Part shown: positions 15,272 through 23,087 of the stretch, in pieces
Layout of the letters: each line of letters starts with the position of its first letter
Numbering within the stretch: position 1 is the first letter of the stretch
Source: Sphingomonadales bacterium
GTDB lineage: Bacteria; Pseudomonadota; Alphaproteobacteria; Sphingomonadales; Sphingomonadaceae
Reading direction: 5' to 3'
Assembly: GCA_016714795.1 (NCBI GenBank)
Contig: JADKCA010000003.1
Location: 310,001-374,000 of the forward strand
DNA: 64,000 bases
Program-made: the position numbers and the translations under genes
Notes under the pieces: model-generated
Database searches by the model: none
The model's input: the letters and a program-made list of their open reading frames with translations, nothing else
Told to the model about the DNA's origin: nothing

Positions 15272-16141
15272 TTATCGCGTCGGGACAGGAACGGGCCCGG
15301 AATAATCGTAAAAGCCCCTGCCCGTCTTGCGGCCCAGCCAGCCCGCTTCCACATATTTCACCAGCAGCGGCGCGGGGCGATATTTGCTGTCTCCGGTGGT
15401 GTTGTAGAGCACCTTGATGATATCAAGGCAGGTATCCAGCCCCACGAAATCGGCGAGTTCGAGCGGTCCCATCGGGTGGTTGAGGCCGATGCGACAGCCC
15501 TTGTCTATATCGCGGATATTGGCCGTGCTCTGGCCCAGCACGAACACCGCTTCGTTGATCATCGGCAGCAGAATGCGGTTGACGACGAAGCCCGGCTCGT
15601 CCTGCGCGTAGACGATCTCTTTCTTGAGCGTCTCCACATAGTCGCTGACGGTTTCCAGCGTCTCGTCCGACGTGGCGAGGCCGGGGATGACCTCGATCAG
15701 CCCCATCACGGGAACGGGATTGAAGAAGTGGATGCCAATGAAGCGCTTCGGGTCTGGAGAGGCCTGCGCCATGCGGGTGATAGGAATCGATGAAGTGTTG
15801 GAAGCGAGGATGGCATCATCGCGCAGCACCTTGCCCACATCCAGAAAAATGGCGCGCTTGATCTCTTCCTTCTCGGTGGCCGCTTCGATCACCATGTCGG
15901 CATCTGCGAAGGACGATGAGCCTGCGACCGGTTCGATCCGGTTGAGCAGGGCTGCGGCTTCGTCTTCACTCATCTTCTCGCGCTGGACCAGCCGGTCAAG
16001 CGCCTTGGCGATGCTCACCTTGCCCTTCTCAGCGCGCGCCATGTCAACATCCGAAAGGCGGACGTGATAGCCTGCTTGGGCCGAAACCTGCGCGATGCCG
16101 GACCCCATCTGGCCTGCGCCAACCACACCGATGATCTTCAT
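15272..16141 (-). CDS. 3-Hydroxybutyryl-CoA dehydrogenase
   Basis: A 289-residue 3-hydroxyacyl-CoA dehydrogenase. The NAD-binding motif 'GVVGAGQMGSGIAQVSAQAGY' opens the protein. The catalytic His and signature lie in 'IHFFNPVPVMGLIEVIPG', and 'GFVVNRILLPMINEAVFVL' precedes the C-terminal dimerisation domain ('NHPMGPLELADFVGLD'). It interconverts acetoacetyl-CoA and 3-hydroxybutyryl-CoA in fatty-acid, butyrate or PHB metabolism (Hbd/PaaH family). It stands next to a methyltransferase rather than other beta-oxidation genes, so the pathway is uncertain. Confidence 0.93.
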   Translation of the reverse strand: MKIIGVVGAGQMGSGIAQVSAQAGYHVRLSDVDMARAEKGKVSIAKALDRLVQREKMSEDEAAALLNRIEPVAGSSSFADADMVIEAATEKEEIKRAIFLDVGKVLRDDAILASNTSSIPITRMAQASPDPKRFIGIHFFNPVPVMGLIEVIPGLATSDETLETVSDYVETLKKEIVYAQDEPGFVVNRILLPMINEAVFVLGQSTANIRDIDKGCRIGLNHPMGPLELADFVGLDTCLDIIKVLYNTTGDSKYRPAPLLVKYVEAGWLGRKTGRGFYDYSGPVPVPTR

Positions 16142-16334
16142 GGCTTTTCCCTGAGTCTTATATATGTCTGCACACCACCCTTAGGCTTCGCACATGCAGC
16201 AAAACAAGCAGTAGATGCGCAAATTTTGCTCAATCGCAAATTAACCACCCGTCGCAAGGAGTCTGCCGCCTTTGCCTGACATAATCCGGATCGAACCGAT
16301 GCAAAAACGCGCCGGACACTGAGGAGTTGGCCGG

Positions 16335-16832
16335 ATGCGAATGGATCGCTTGATGGCAGTGGCAATGGCGGGCGGAACCGCGCTTTCACTGGCTGCGCCC
16401 GCTCATGCCGAAACGGCCAATGGCACGTCTACCGTCTCGGTTTACCGGCCCATCACGCTCGCCAGCCTGCTCGACATGCATTTTGGCCACATCGTTGCCA
16501 GCGCGAGCGGCGGGAACGTCACGCTGGCCACCGCCACCGGCACACGGTTGTGCGACGGCGCATTGGTCTGTTCGGGCTCATACGGCTTTGCCAAGCTGAT
16601 CGTTTCCGGAACGAACGGCGTGGTTCAGGTCACATATGATCCGGTCTATCACCTGACGGGGCCGGGACAGGACATGCCGGTCACGCTCGATTTCCCCGGC
16701 GGGTCAGGCTCGCTGCTGACCATCGCCTCCAACACGCTGGAAGTGGATTTCGGCGCGACCGTCTATGTCAATCCAAACCAGACCCCCGGCGACTATTCCG
16801 GTCTGATCTCGATCAACGTCGATTATCAATAG
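16335..16832 (+). CDS. DUF4402 domain secreted protein
   Basis: A 165-residue exported protein. A signal peptide with cleavage after 'AAPAHA' (about residue 25) precedes a beta-rich DUF4402 domain ('ITLASLLDMHFGHIVAS', 'VTYDPVYHLTGPG', and the closing 'PGDYSGLISINVDYQ'). DUF4402 proteins resemble pilin or adhesin subunits and are common in sphingomonads, but no usher or chaperone is nearby. A cysteine pair ('LCDGALVCSG') could form a disulfide. The gene is preceded by a 193-base non-coding gap. Confidence 0.85.
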   Translation: MRMDRLMAVAMAGGTALSLAAPAHAETANGTSTVSVYRPITLASLLDMHFGHIVASASGGNVTLATATGTRLCDGALVCSGSYGFAKLIVSGTNGVVQVTYDPVYHLTGPGQDMPVTLDFPGGSGSLLTIASNTLEVDFGATVYVNPNQTPGDYSGLISINVDYQ

Positions 16833-16837
16833 CCGCT

Positions 16838-18577
16838 TCACTCTGCCGCCAGTGCCATCTCAGCCCGCTGCGGGCCACGAATGACCACTCCGGGGTGGAC
16901 ACCCAGATAGGCCCCATTGCGGAACGTCACCTGCCCGGATTTGATCGTCACATCATAGCCTTCCGCCTTCTGGAGCAAGCGCTTGCCGCCAGCGGGCAGA
17001 TCGAACGCCAGCCAGGGCTTGCCCAGCTTCAGCCGTTCCATATCGATCACATTCACATCCGCCAGATAGCCTGGCGCGAGCAGACCGCGATCTTCGAGAC
17101 CGTAGAGCAAGGCCGTATCGCGACACTGGCGCTTGATGGCATGTTCAAGGCTGATCCGCGCTTTCTGCCGGTCCCGCACCCAATGCTGAAGCATGAAGGT
17201 GGGCGAGGCCGCATCGCAGATGGTGCCGCAATGCGCGCCACCGTCTGACAGCGAGTTGATCGTGTCTCCCGCCGCTTGCAAATCCTCCAGAAAATCGAGA
17301 TTGCCATCGCGATAGTTGAGCACGGGGAAGTAGATGAATCCCTTGCCCTCATCCTTCATCAGCAGATCATAAGCGTAGGATTCGCCCGCCACGCCCGCCG
17401 CCGCCGCGCGCGCCATGATGGTGTCGTTCGGTGTCGGCTCATAGTTGAAATCGGGGTCCATCTCGAACTGGAACATCCAGCCGCCGGCCACGATGCGGAG
17501 CAGTTCGCCGACATCGGATTCGGGGAAGACATTGTCTTCACCCACCATGCGTGCCTTGAACGCCGGGTCTTTGAGTTTGGCCAGCTTCTCGTCCCAAGGC
17601 AGGGCTGCGATTTCGGCCCAGGCCGGGCGGAACAGGAAGGGGTGGATCGTCCCCTGCCATGCCATGATGATGCCGTTGCCGCGCAGCGCGATGGCCGCCA
17701 CGATGTTCGCGCCATTGTCATTCTGCGCGCGCATTTCGCTGATCTGCTCTTCCAGCGGCAGCTCCTTGGCGATGGATTGCAACGCGGCAAATGTGACAGG
17801 CAGACCGGTTTCACGGCTGATCTGGCCCATCCACTCAAATTCGTTCCATTCGCGCTTCAGATCGCTGGCCAGTTCAAACACGCCATGTCCGGCGCGGCCC
17901 ATGGCCCGGCCGATTTCAACCAGCTCTTCCGCAGTGGCCGTCGTGCCCGGCACAAGTTCGCCATCAATCGACTTGTGCAGCACGGTACGCGAAGTGGAAA
18001 AGCCCAGCGCGCCCGCGCGGACGCCTTCTTCCACGATCCGCGCCATTTCCGCCACATCCGCATCAGTGGGCACAGCGCCCGGCTGCTCGCGATCTCCCAG
18101 CACATAAGCGCGCACCGCGCCATGCGGCACATGCGTGCCAACATCAACCGTGCGCGGCAGCCTTTCCAGCGCGTCGAGATATTCGGGGAATGTCTCCCAA
18201 TCCCACTTCATCCCTTCTGACAAGGCCGTGCCGGGAATATCCTCCACGCCTTCCATCAGGCTGATCAGCCACGCATGGCGATCCTTGGCAGCGGGCGCGA
18301 AGCCGACGCCGCAATTACCCATCACAACCGTGGTCACGCCATGCCAGCTGGACGGGGCCATTTCGGCATCCCACGTCGCCTGACCATCATAATGGGTGTG
18401 AACGTCCACAAAGCCTGGGGTCACGACCTTGCCGGTGGCATCAATCTCTTCGCGGCCCTGCTGTTCGACAGTGCCGACGATGGAGACAAGCCCGCCGTCA
18501 ATCGCCACATCGGCCTTGAACGGAGCCGCGCCCGTTCCATCTACTACCGTGCCGCCACGGATCACCAGATCATGCAT
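16838..18577 (-). CDS. N-acyl-D-amino-acid deacylase family amidohydrolase
   Basis: A 579-residue metal-dependent amidohydrolase. 'MHDLVIRGGTVVDGTG' opens the composite beta-domain, followed by 'DATGKVVTPGFVDVHTHYDGQATWD' with the HxH metal ligands. 'NCGVGFAPA' carries the cysteine known in D-aminoacylases, and 'SLSDGGAHCGTICDAA' carries the late metal Asp/His. The family hydrolyses N-acyl-D-amino acids or related cyclic amides; exact substrate unknown. It overlaps no neighbour; its 3' end is convergent with the DUF4402 gene, six bases away. Confidence 0.88.
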   Translation of the reverse strand: MHDLVIRGGTVVDGTGAAPFKADVAIDGGLVSIVGTVEQQGREEIDATGKVVTPGFVDVHTHYDGQATWDAEMAPSSWHGVTTVVMGNCGVGFAPAAKDRHAWLISLMEGVEDIPGTALSEGMKWDWETFPEYLDALERLPRTVDVGTHVPHGAVRAYVLGDREQPGAVPTDADVAEMARIVEEGVRAGALGFSTSRTVLHKSIDGELVPGTTATAEELVEIGRAMGRAGHGVFELASDLKREWNEFEWMGQISRETGLPVTFAALQSIAKELPLEEQISEMRAQNDNGANIVAAIALRGNGIIMAWQGTIHPFLFRPAWAEIAALPWDEKLAKLKDPAFKARMVGEDNVFPESDVGELLRIVAGGWMFQFEMDPDFNYEPTPNDTIMARAAAAGVAGESYAYDLLMKDEGKGFIYFPVLNYRDGNLDFLEDLQAAGDTINSLSDGGAHCGTICDAASPTFMLQHWVRDRQKARISLEHAIKRQCRDTALLYGLEDRGLLAPGYLADVNVIDMERLKLGKPWLAFDLPAGGKRLLQKAEGYDVTIKSGQVTFRNGAYLGVHPGVVIRGPQRAEMALAAE

Positions 18578-18665
18578 CACTCTCTCCTCGATTTGATTCT
18601 GTACTTGGCGGATAGGCTATCACAGATGGGCGGGGACGGAAGGGGGAATGAGGGTTTCACTAAAT

Positions 18666-18746
18666 CGTCGCCTCCGCGCAGGCGGGAGCCGCTTTCCGAA
18701 TATGGCACCAGACACTCAACCCGGCCCCGCCTGCGTGGGGGCGACG
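18666..18746. repeat. Inverted pair of GC-rich palindromic units
   Basis: Left arm 18666-18691 and right arm 18721-18746 are imperfect inverted copies (core CCGCGCAGGCGGG / CCCCGCCTGCGTGGGG), 29 bases apart. They fill the gap between the divergent amidohydrolase and flavoprotein genes. Related units occur at 42011-42038 and 42073-42101. Confidence 0.75.
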
Positions 18747-18794
18747 TGGTTTTGAGGGGGCGACGAACTGAACAATCTATGCCAATGCCGAAAA

Positions 18795-19979
18795 ATGCCC
18801 TCCCCCTTTCCTCATGACGTTCTCATCCTCGGCGCGGGCGGCGCGGGCCTGATGGCGGCCGCCACCGCCGCGCAAGGCGGGGCGCGGGTGCTGGTGCTCG
18901 ATCACAATGCAGAGCCGGGGCGCAAAATTCTGATTTCCGGCGGTGGTCGGTGCAATTTCACCAACGTGCATACTGCACCAGATCGCTATCTCTCCGCCAA
19001 CCCGCATTTCGCCAAGTCCGCGCTCAGCCGCTACACGCCCGCCGATTTTGTTGCTCTGGTGGATGCGCATGGCATCGCCTGGCATGAAAAGACGCTGGGA
19101 CAACTCTTCTGCGATGGCTCTGCCCGACAGATTCTGGACATGCTGCTGGCCGAATGCGCCAAAGGCGGCGTGACCTTCGCGCTCGGCCAGCCGACGGGCG
19201 AAATTACTCATGCAGACGGCCTGTTCCATGTCGGCCCGCACACGACGCACGCGCTGGTGATAGCGACCGGTGGCCCCTCCATCCCCAAAATCGGCGCGAG
19301 CGATGCCGCCTATCGCATCGCCCGGCAATTCGGCTTGAAAGTGGTGGAACCGCGCCCCGCGCTGGTGCCGCTCACTTTGGGTGGAGACGAGACGCTGTTT
19401 CGCGAACTCTCTGGCGTTGCAGCAGATGTCACCGCGCGTGCAGGCAAGGCCGAGTTCCGGGAGGCAGCTTTGTTCACACACAAGGGCCTGTCTGGCCCTG
19501 CCATCCTGCAAGCCTCCAGTTATTGGAAACATGGCGAGCCGCTGTGGATTGATTTCCTGCCAACGTGCAACGCGATGGACGCACTGATAGCGGCCAAGCG
19601 CGAAACCCCGCGCGCCACGCTGCGTTCCTTCCTTGCGGCACAGATGCCAGACCGGCTGGCCCACGCCCTGTCAGACCGGATTGGCCTGAACGCGCGCCTG
19701 GCCGATACGCCGGACAAGCCCCTCCGCGCGGGCGGAGATCGGCTCAACCGCTGGGCGTTCCACCCCAATGGCAGCGAGGGCTTTGCCAAGGCGGAAGTCA
19801 CGCTGGGCGGGGTCTCCACGGCCGAACTCTCCTCCCAAAGCATGGAAGCCAAGCGCGTGCCGGGGCTGTATTTCATCGGTGAGGCGGTGGATGTGACCGG
19901 CTGGCTGGGCGGCTATAACTTCCAATGGGCGTGGGCAAGTGGCGTAGCGTGCGGAAAGGCACTGGCCACAACCGCATGA
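18795..19979 (+). CDS. HI0933/BaiN-family NAD(P)/FAD-dependent oxidoreductase
   Basis: A 394-residue flavoprotein of the HI0933 (YhiN) family. The FAD dinucleotide motif 'LILGAGGAGLMAAATAAQGGA' is followed by the family hallmark 'PGRKILISGGGRCNFTN'. A second nucleotide motif is 'VIATGGPSIPKIG', and the end is 'YFIGEAVDVTGWLGGYNFQWAWASG'. The C-terminal half with 'LFTHKGLSGPAILQAS' fits the TIGR03862-like subgroup. Function is not established; BaiN acts in bile-acid dehydroxylation in gut bacteria, but that role should not be transferred here. Confidence 0.9.
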   Translation: MPSPFPHDVLILGAGGAGLMAAATAAQGGARVLVLDHNAEPGRKILISGGGRCNFTNVHTAPDRYLSANPHFAKSALSRYTPADFVALVDAHGIAWHEKTLGQLFCDGSARQILDMLLAECAKGGVTFALGQPTGEITHADGLFHVGPHTTHALVIATGGPSIPKIGASDAAYRIARQFGLKVVEPRPALVPLTLGGDETLFRELSGVAADVTARAGKAEFREAALFTHKGLSGPAILQASSYWKHGEPLWIDFLPTCNAMDALIAAKRETPRATLRSFLAAQMPDRLAHALSDRIGLNARLADTPDKPLRAGGDRLNRWAFHPNGSEGFAKAEVTLGGVSTAELSSQSMEAKRVPGLYFIGEAVDVTGWLGGYNFQWAWASGVACGKALATTA

Positions 19980-20046
19980 TTGTCGCTTGATTTTCGACGC
20001 GCTCAAGGGCAGCACCGCACGCCTTACAGCAAGAGTATCCTTTGCC

Positions 20047-20382
20047 ATGACCAAGTCCCGCTTTTCCATCGCCATCCTGCTGGCGGCCACGCCGCTGCCC
20101 GCCTTCGCTCAAGCGACAGAGACGCCGATGGCGGACATGAAGTGCATGATGGCTGCCGGCAGCATCGACCCTGCCTCCCCCAAGGAACAGCAGGATGCGA
20201 TGATGCTGATGGCGGTTTTCTATGTCGGCAAGGTCTATGGCCGCAATCCGGCCTTTGATGTCAGCGGGTTCGTTTCCCAGAACAAGGCGGAACTGGAAGC
20301 CATTGATATAGGGGCAGAACTGAAGCGCTGCACATCCGAATTTGGCAAACGCGGGGAAGCGCTCAGCAAGCTGGGCGGGTAA
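20047..20382 (+). CDS. Small secreted hypothetical protein
   Basis: A 111-residue protein with a clear signal peptide (MTKSRFSIAILLAATPLPAFA, cleavage after about residue 22) and a helical mature part with two cysteines ('MKCMMAAG' and 'LKRCTSEFG') that may pair. I use the ATG at 20047 because it begins the signal peptide. I do not recognise the family; similar small periplasmic proteins are common in sphingomonads. It is convergent with the lysozyme-like gene, six bases between stops. Confidence 0.72.
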   Translation: MTKSRFSIAILLAATPLPAFAQATETPMADMKCMMAAGSIDPASPKEQQDAMMLMAVFYVGKVYGRNPAFDVSGFVSQNKAELEAIDIGAELKRCTSEFGKRGEALSKLGG

Positions 20383-20387
20383 GCCCC

Positions 20388-21413
20388 TTACCCGAAACTC
20401 ACTGTCCCCGCATCAACCAGCGCCCTGATCACCACGGCGGCACCGCACTGGCGCGATTTGGCAGTGGGGCTCCATTTGCCGTCCGCCACAAATTTGCCCG
20501 CGTCATAGTGATTTGAGTAACCCCAGAGATAGGGCGAGGGCACAAGCTGCTTGCGGTATCCGAAGCCGTTATACGCCTCCAGCCGGTAGAGTGTCCGCTC
20601 CAGACTCCAGTCGCTCTTGCCCGCAAAGCCGAGCAGTTTCATCGCGTCCTTTGCGCTCGATTCCCAGTCATCGGGCGGCAGCCAGACCGTCGGATGACCC
20701 GCGGGCACCTGCCGCGTGCGCTGTTTCAGCGGAAAGTCTCCATTGTGCAGATGTGCGCGGAAGTTGAAGCTCGCTTCCAGCCCATGGATCGCGCCGATGA
20801 AGAACCACGGCACCTGCACATCCTTGCCCACCGTTTCATATCGCAGGCGCGATTGGGCGACCATCGCAGCCTGCCACGCCACGGCGTCCTTATGCTGCGT
20901 CCGGACTTCCGCCGTCTTGAACAAGCGGGCATATTCGTCCTTGAGGCTGGCGAAATCGCGCGCGGTTGAAAGGCGCAGCGGCACCGGCTTGAGCGCATCG
21001 GGCACGACATGCTGAGTCGCATTCACATCGGCGAGCAGTGCGCCCGCTTTCTCCGCCGTTTCCGGATCGCGCCCTTCGCTGCGGTCAATCAGCGAGACGA
21101 GACGCGGGACAGCGGATTCGTAAAACGAACCTTCGACCGCGACCAACGGTGGCGGCTTTATGGCGTCGAGCGGTGAATAAGGCAGGCCCTTGGCATTGGC
21201 CTGCCGTTCCAGCGCGAGAATTTCCGTAACGATATCGAGCAGATTGAGCGGGCCGATCTTGGCCTTCACCTTGTCTACCAACGGCTGCGGCACGGTGACG
21301 CCGAAGAGCTTGAGCGGCTCTTGCGATTGCGCCCAGGCCGGGCCGGAAATTGCCACCCCCGCCGCCCAGCGCATCACATCGCGTCGATTCACTCTCTTAC
21401 GCATCACGGTCAC
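20388..21413 (-). CDS. Exported lysozyme-like protein
   Basis: A 341-residue protein with an N-terminal export signal containing a twin-arginine-like stretch ('KRVNRRDVMRWAAGVAI'). The C-terminal half contains a lysozyme-family domain: 'VPWFFIGAIHGLEASFNFRAHLHNGDPL'-type sequence, then 'RTLYRLEAYNGFGYR' and 'SPYLWGYSNHYDAGKFVADG'. The glutamate in 'IHGLEASF' is the likely catalytic acid. I place it with the COG5526-type 'lysozyme family' proteins by memory of these motifs. Probable muramidase of the periplasm or cell surface. ATG at 21404 is an alternative start. Confidence 0.68.
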   Translation of the reverse strand: MTVMRKRVNRRDVMRWAAGVAISGPAWAQSQEPLKLFGVTVPQPLVDKVKAKIGPLNLLDIVTEILALERQANAKGLPYSPLDAIKPPPLVAVEGSFYESAVPRLVSLIDRSEGRDPETAEKAGALLADVNATQHVVPDALKPVPLRLSTARDFASLKDEYARLFKTAEVRTQHKDAVAWQAAMVAQSRLRYETVGKDVQVPWFFIGAIHGLEASFNFRAHLHNGDFPLKQRTRQVPAGHPTVWLPPDDWESSAKDAMKLLGFAGKSDWSLERTLYRLEAYNGFGYRKQLVPSPYLWGYSNHYDAGKFVADGKWSPTAKSRQCGAAVVIRALVDAGTVSFG

Positions 21414-21461
21414 CCTCCGCGTGAAGGGCGGACGCTAGCATGGCGCGCGATGTTTGGGGAG

Positions 21462-22541
21462 TCAGCGTTCCACGCGGGTGAGATGCCCCATCTTCCGGCC
21501 CGGCCGCGCTTCGCCTTTGCCGTAAAGATGCAGATGCGTGCCCTTTTCCGCTGCGAGCTCCGCCCAGCGGTCTGCATCCGGACCGATCAAATTGGTCATC
21601 ACCACCGTCTTGCCCGCAAGCGCTGTGGAGCCGAGCGGCAAGCCTGCCACCGCACGGATATGATTCTCAAACTGCGAGGCGACCGAACCCTCGATCGTCC
21701 AATGCCCGCTATTGTGCACGCGCGGGGCCATTTCATTGAACACCGGGCCATCGGGGCCGCAGAAAAACTCGATGGCGAACACGCCGACATAGTCCAGCTT
21801 TTCCGCGATCTTGCGCGCCAGTGCACGCGCTGCCGGAAGCTGCTGCGCCACCTCTCCATCTGCCGGAACCGAAGAGGTGTGCAATATCCCATCCTTGTGG
21901 ACATTTTCCGGCGCGTCCCAGAAGGCGATGGTGCCAGCCCTGTCCCGCGCCACCAGCAGCGAGAATTCCTGCGTGAACTTCACCATCGATTCGAGGATCA
22001 GCGTGCCACCCTCTTTCAGCGCCTCCCAAGCCGCATCCACCTCTTCTGCTTTGCGGATGCGAGCCTGCCCTTTGCCGTCATAGCCAAAGCGCGTCGTTTT
22101 CAAGATCGCGGGCAAGCCGATCCTGGTGACGGCGGCATCCAGTCCGGCGCGGCTGTCCACCACCGCCCAGTCCGCCGTGCGCCCGCCGCAATCCTGCGCG
22201 AAGGTCTTTTCCGCAATCCGGTCCTGCCCGATTTCGAGCGCGCGGATCGGCGGGAAGACCGGGGCATGATCATCCAGCGCGTGGAGCGGTTCAGCGGCGA
22301 TATTCTCAAACTCGAACGTCACCACATCCACGCTGTCAGCAAAGGCCGCCAGCGCCACCTGATCATCATAGGCCGCGCGCGTGTGCTGGGCCGAAACATC
22401 TGCCGCGCAACTTTCCTCGTCCGGCGCAAAAATATGGATACGATAGCCGAACGGTGCCGCCGCCAGCGCGAGCATGCGCCCCAGCTGGCCGCCGCCGATA
22501 ATGCCAATGGTGGAACCGGGGGGCAGCGCCGTTCCGCTCAT
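21462..22541 (-). CDS. purK: 5-(Carboxyamino)imidazole ribonucleotide synthase
   Basis: A 359-residue ATP-grasp enzyme that carboxylates AIR to N5-CAIR using ATP and bicarbonate. It begins with 'STIGIIGGGQLGRMLALAA'. The ATP-grasp core has 'GLPAILKTTRFGYDGKGQ', 'EFSLLVARD' and the metal/ATP motif 'VFNEMAPRVHNSGHWTIEG'. The ATG at 22541 overlaps the purE stop (ATGA), the usual purE-purK coupling. The gene itself is intact, although purE upstream is frameshifted. Confidence 0.95.
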   Translation of the reverse strand: MSGTALPPGSTIGIIGGGQLGRMLALAAAPFGYRIHIFAPDEESCAADVSAQHTRAAYDDQVALAAFADSVDVVTFEFENIAAEPLHALDDHAPVFPPIRALEIGQDRIAEKTFAQDCGGRTADWAVVDSRAGLDAAVTRIGLPAILKTTRFGYDGKGQARIRKAEEVDAAWEALKEGGTLILESMVKFTQEFSLLVARDRAGTIAFWDAPENVHKDGILHTSSVPADGEVAQQLPAARALARKIAEKLDYVGVFAIEFFCGPDGPVFNEMAPRVHNSGHWTIEGSVASQFENHIRAVAGLPLGSTALAGKTVVMTNLIGPDADRWAELAAEKGTHLHLYGKGEARPGRKMGHLTRVER

Positions 22542-23013
22542 TTGGGTTCCTCGGCCACTGCAGACGTCTGGTTTGCGCGCCATGCATCCAGCCGACCGGC
22601 GAGCGCATCATCGGTGGTGGAGAGGATCGAAGCCGCCAGCAGCGCCGCGTTGATCGCGCCGGGTTTGCCAATCGCAAGCGTGCCCACGGGAATGCCGCCG
22701 GGCATCTGGACGATGGACAACAGGCTGTCCATGCCACTCAGCGCTTTGGATTCAACCGGAACGCCGAGCACGGGAAGCGAAGTCATCGCCGCAGTCATTC
22801 CGGGAAGATGCGCAGCACACCGGCACCAGCGATGATCACCTTCAGTCCCCGCGCGCGCGCCGATTTGGCATAGTCGGCCATCCGGTCCGGCGTGCGGTGG
22901 GCGGAGACGATCTTCACCTCATGCGCCACATCCAGCGCGGCGAGCGTTTCAGCGGCATGCCGCATCGTTTCCCAGTCAGACTGGCTGCCCATGATGATGC
23001 CGACGCTGGCCAT
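22538..23013 (-). pseudogene. purE: N5-CAIR mutase PurE, split by a one-base deletion
   Basis: PurE converts N5-CAIR to CAIR in purine synthesis. The N-terminal part (ATG at 23013) reads 'MASVGIIMGSQSDWETMRHAAE' and continues to 'LKVIIAGAG', then shifts and stops at about 22795. The rest, 'MTAAMTSLPVLGVPVESKALSGMDSLLSIVQMPGGIPVGTLAIG', follows in another frame to 22538. The family expects 'GAGGAAHLPGM' at the junction. Restoring one G (C on the plus strand) near 22816-22819 gives exactly that and a 158-residue protein. Loss of purE would make a purine auxotroph, so an assembly error is a real possibility. Confidence 0.9.
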
Positions 23014-23087
23014 AATCGCTCCGTATGCTGTCAAGGCCTTGCTCTATCGGGCAAGGCGGAGAAGTGCAATCGGGCGCGCTTGCATTG

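Noticed and set aside
16142..16334. Possible gene in the gap before the DUF4402 gene
   Set aside because: Short frames exist on both strands but none has a plausible start, ribosome site or protein-like composition; treated as a promoter region.
21321..22835. 504-codon plus-strand open frame opposite purK
   Set aside because: Antisense of purK and part of purE, without motifs.
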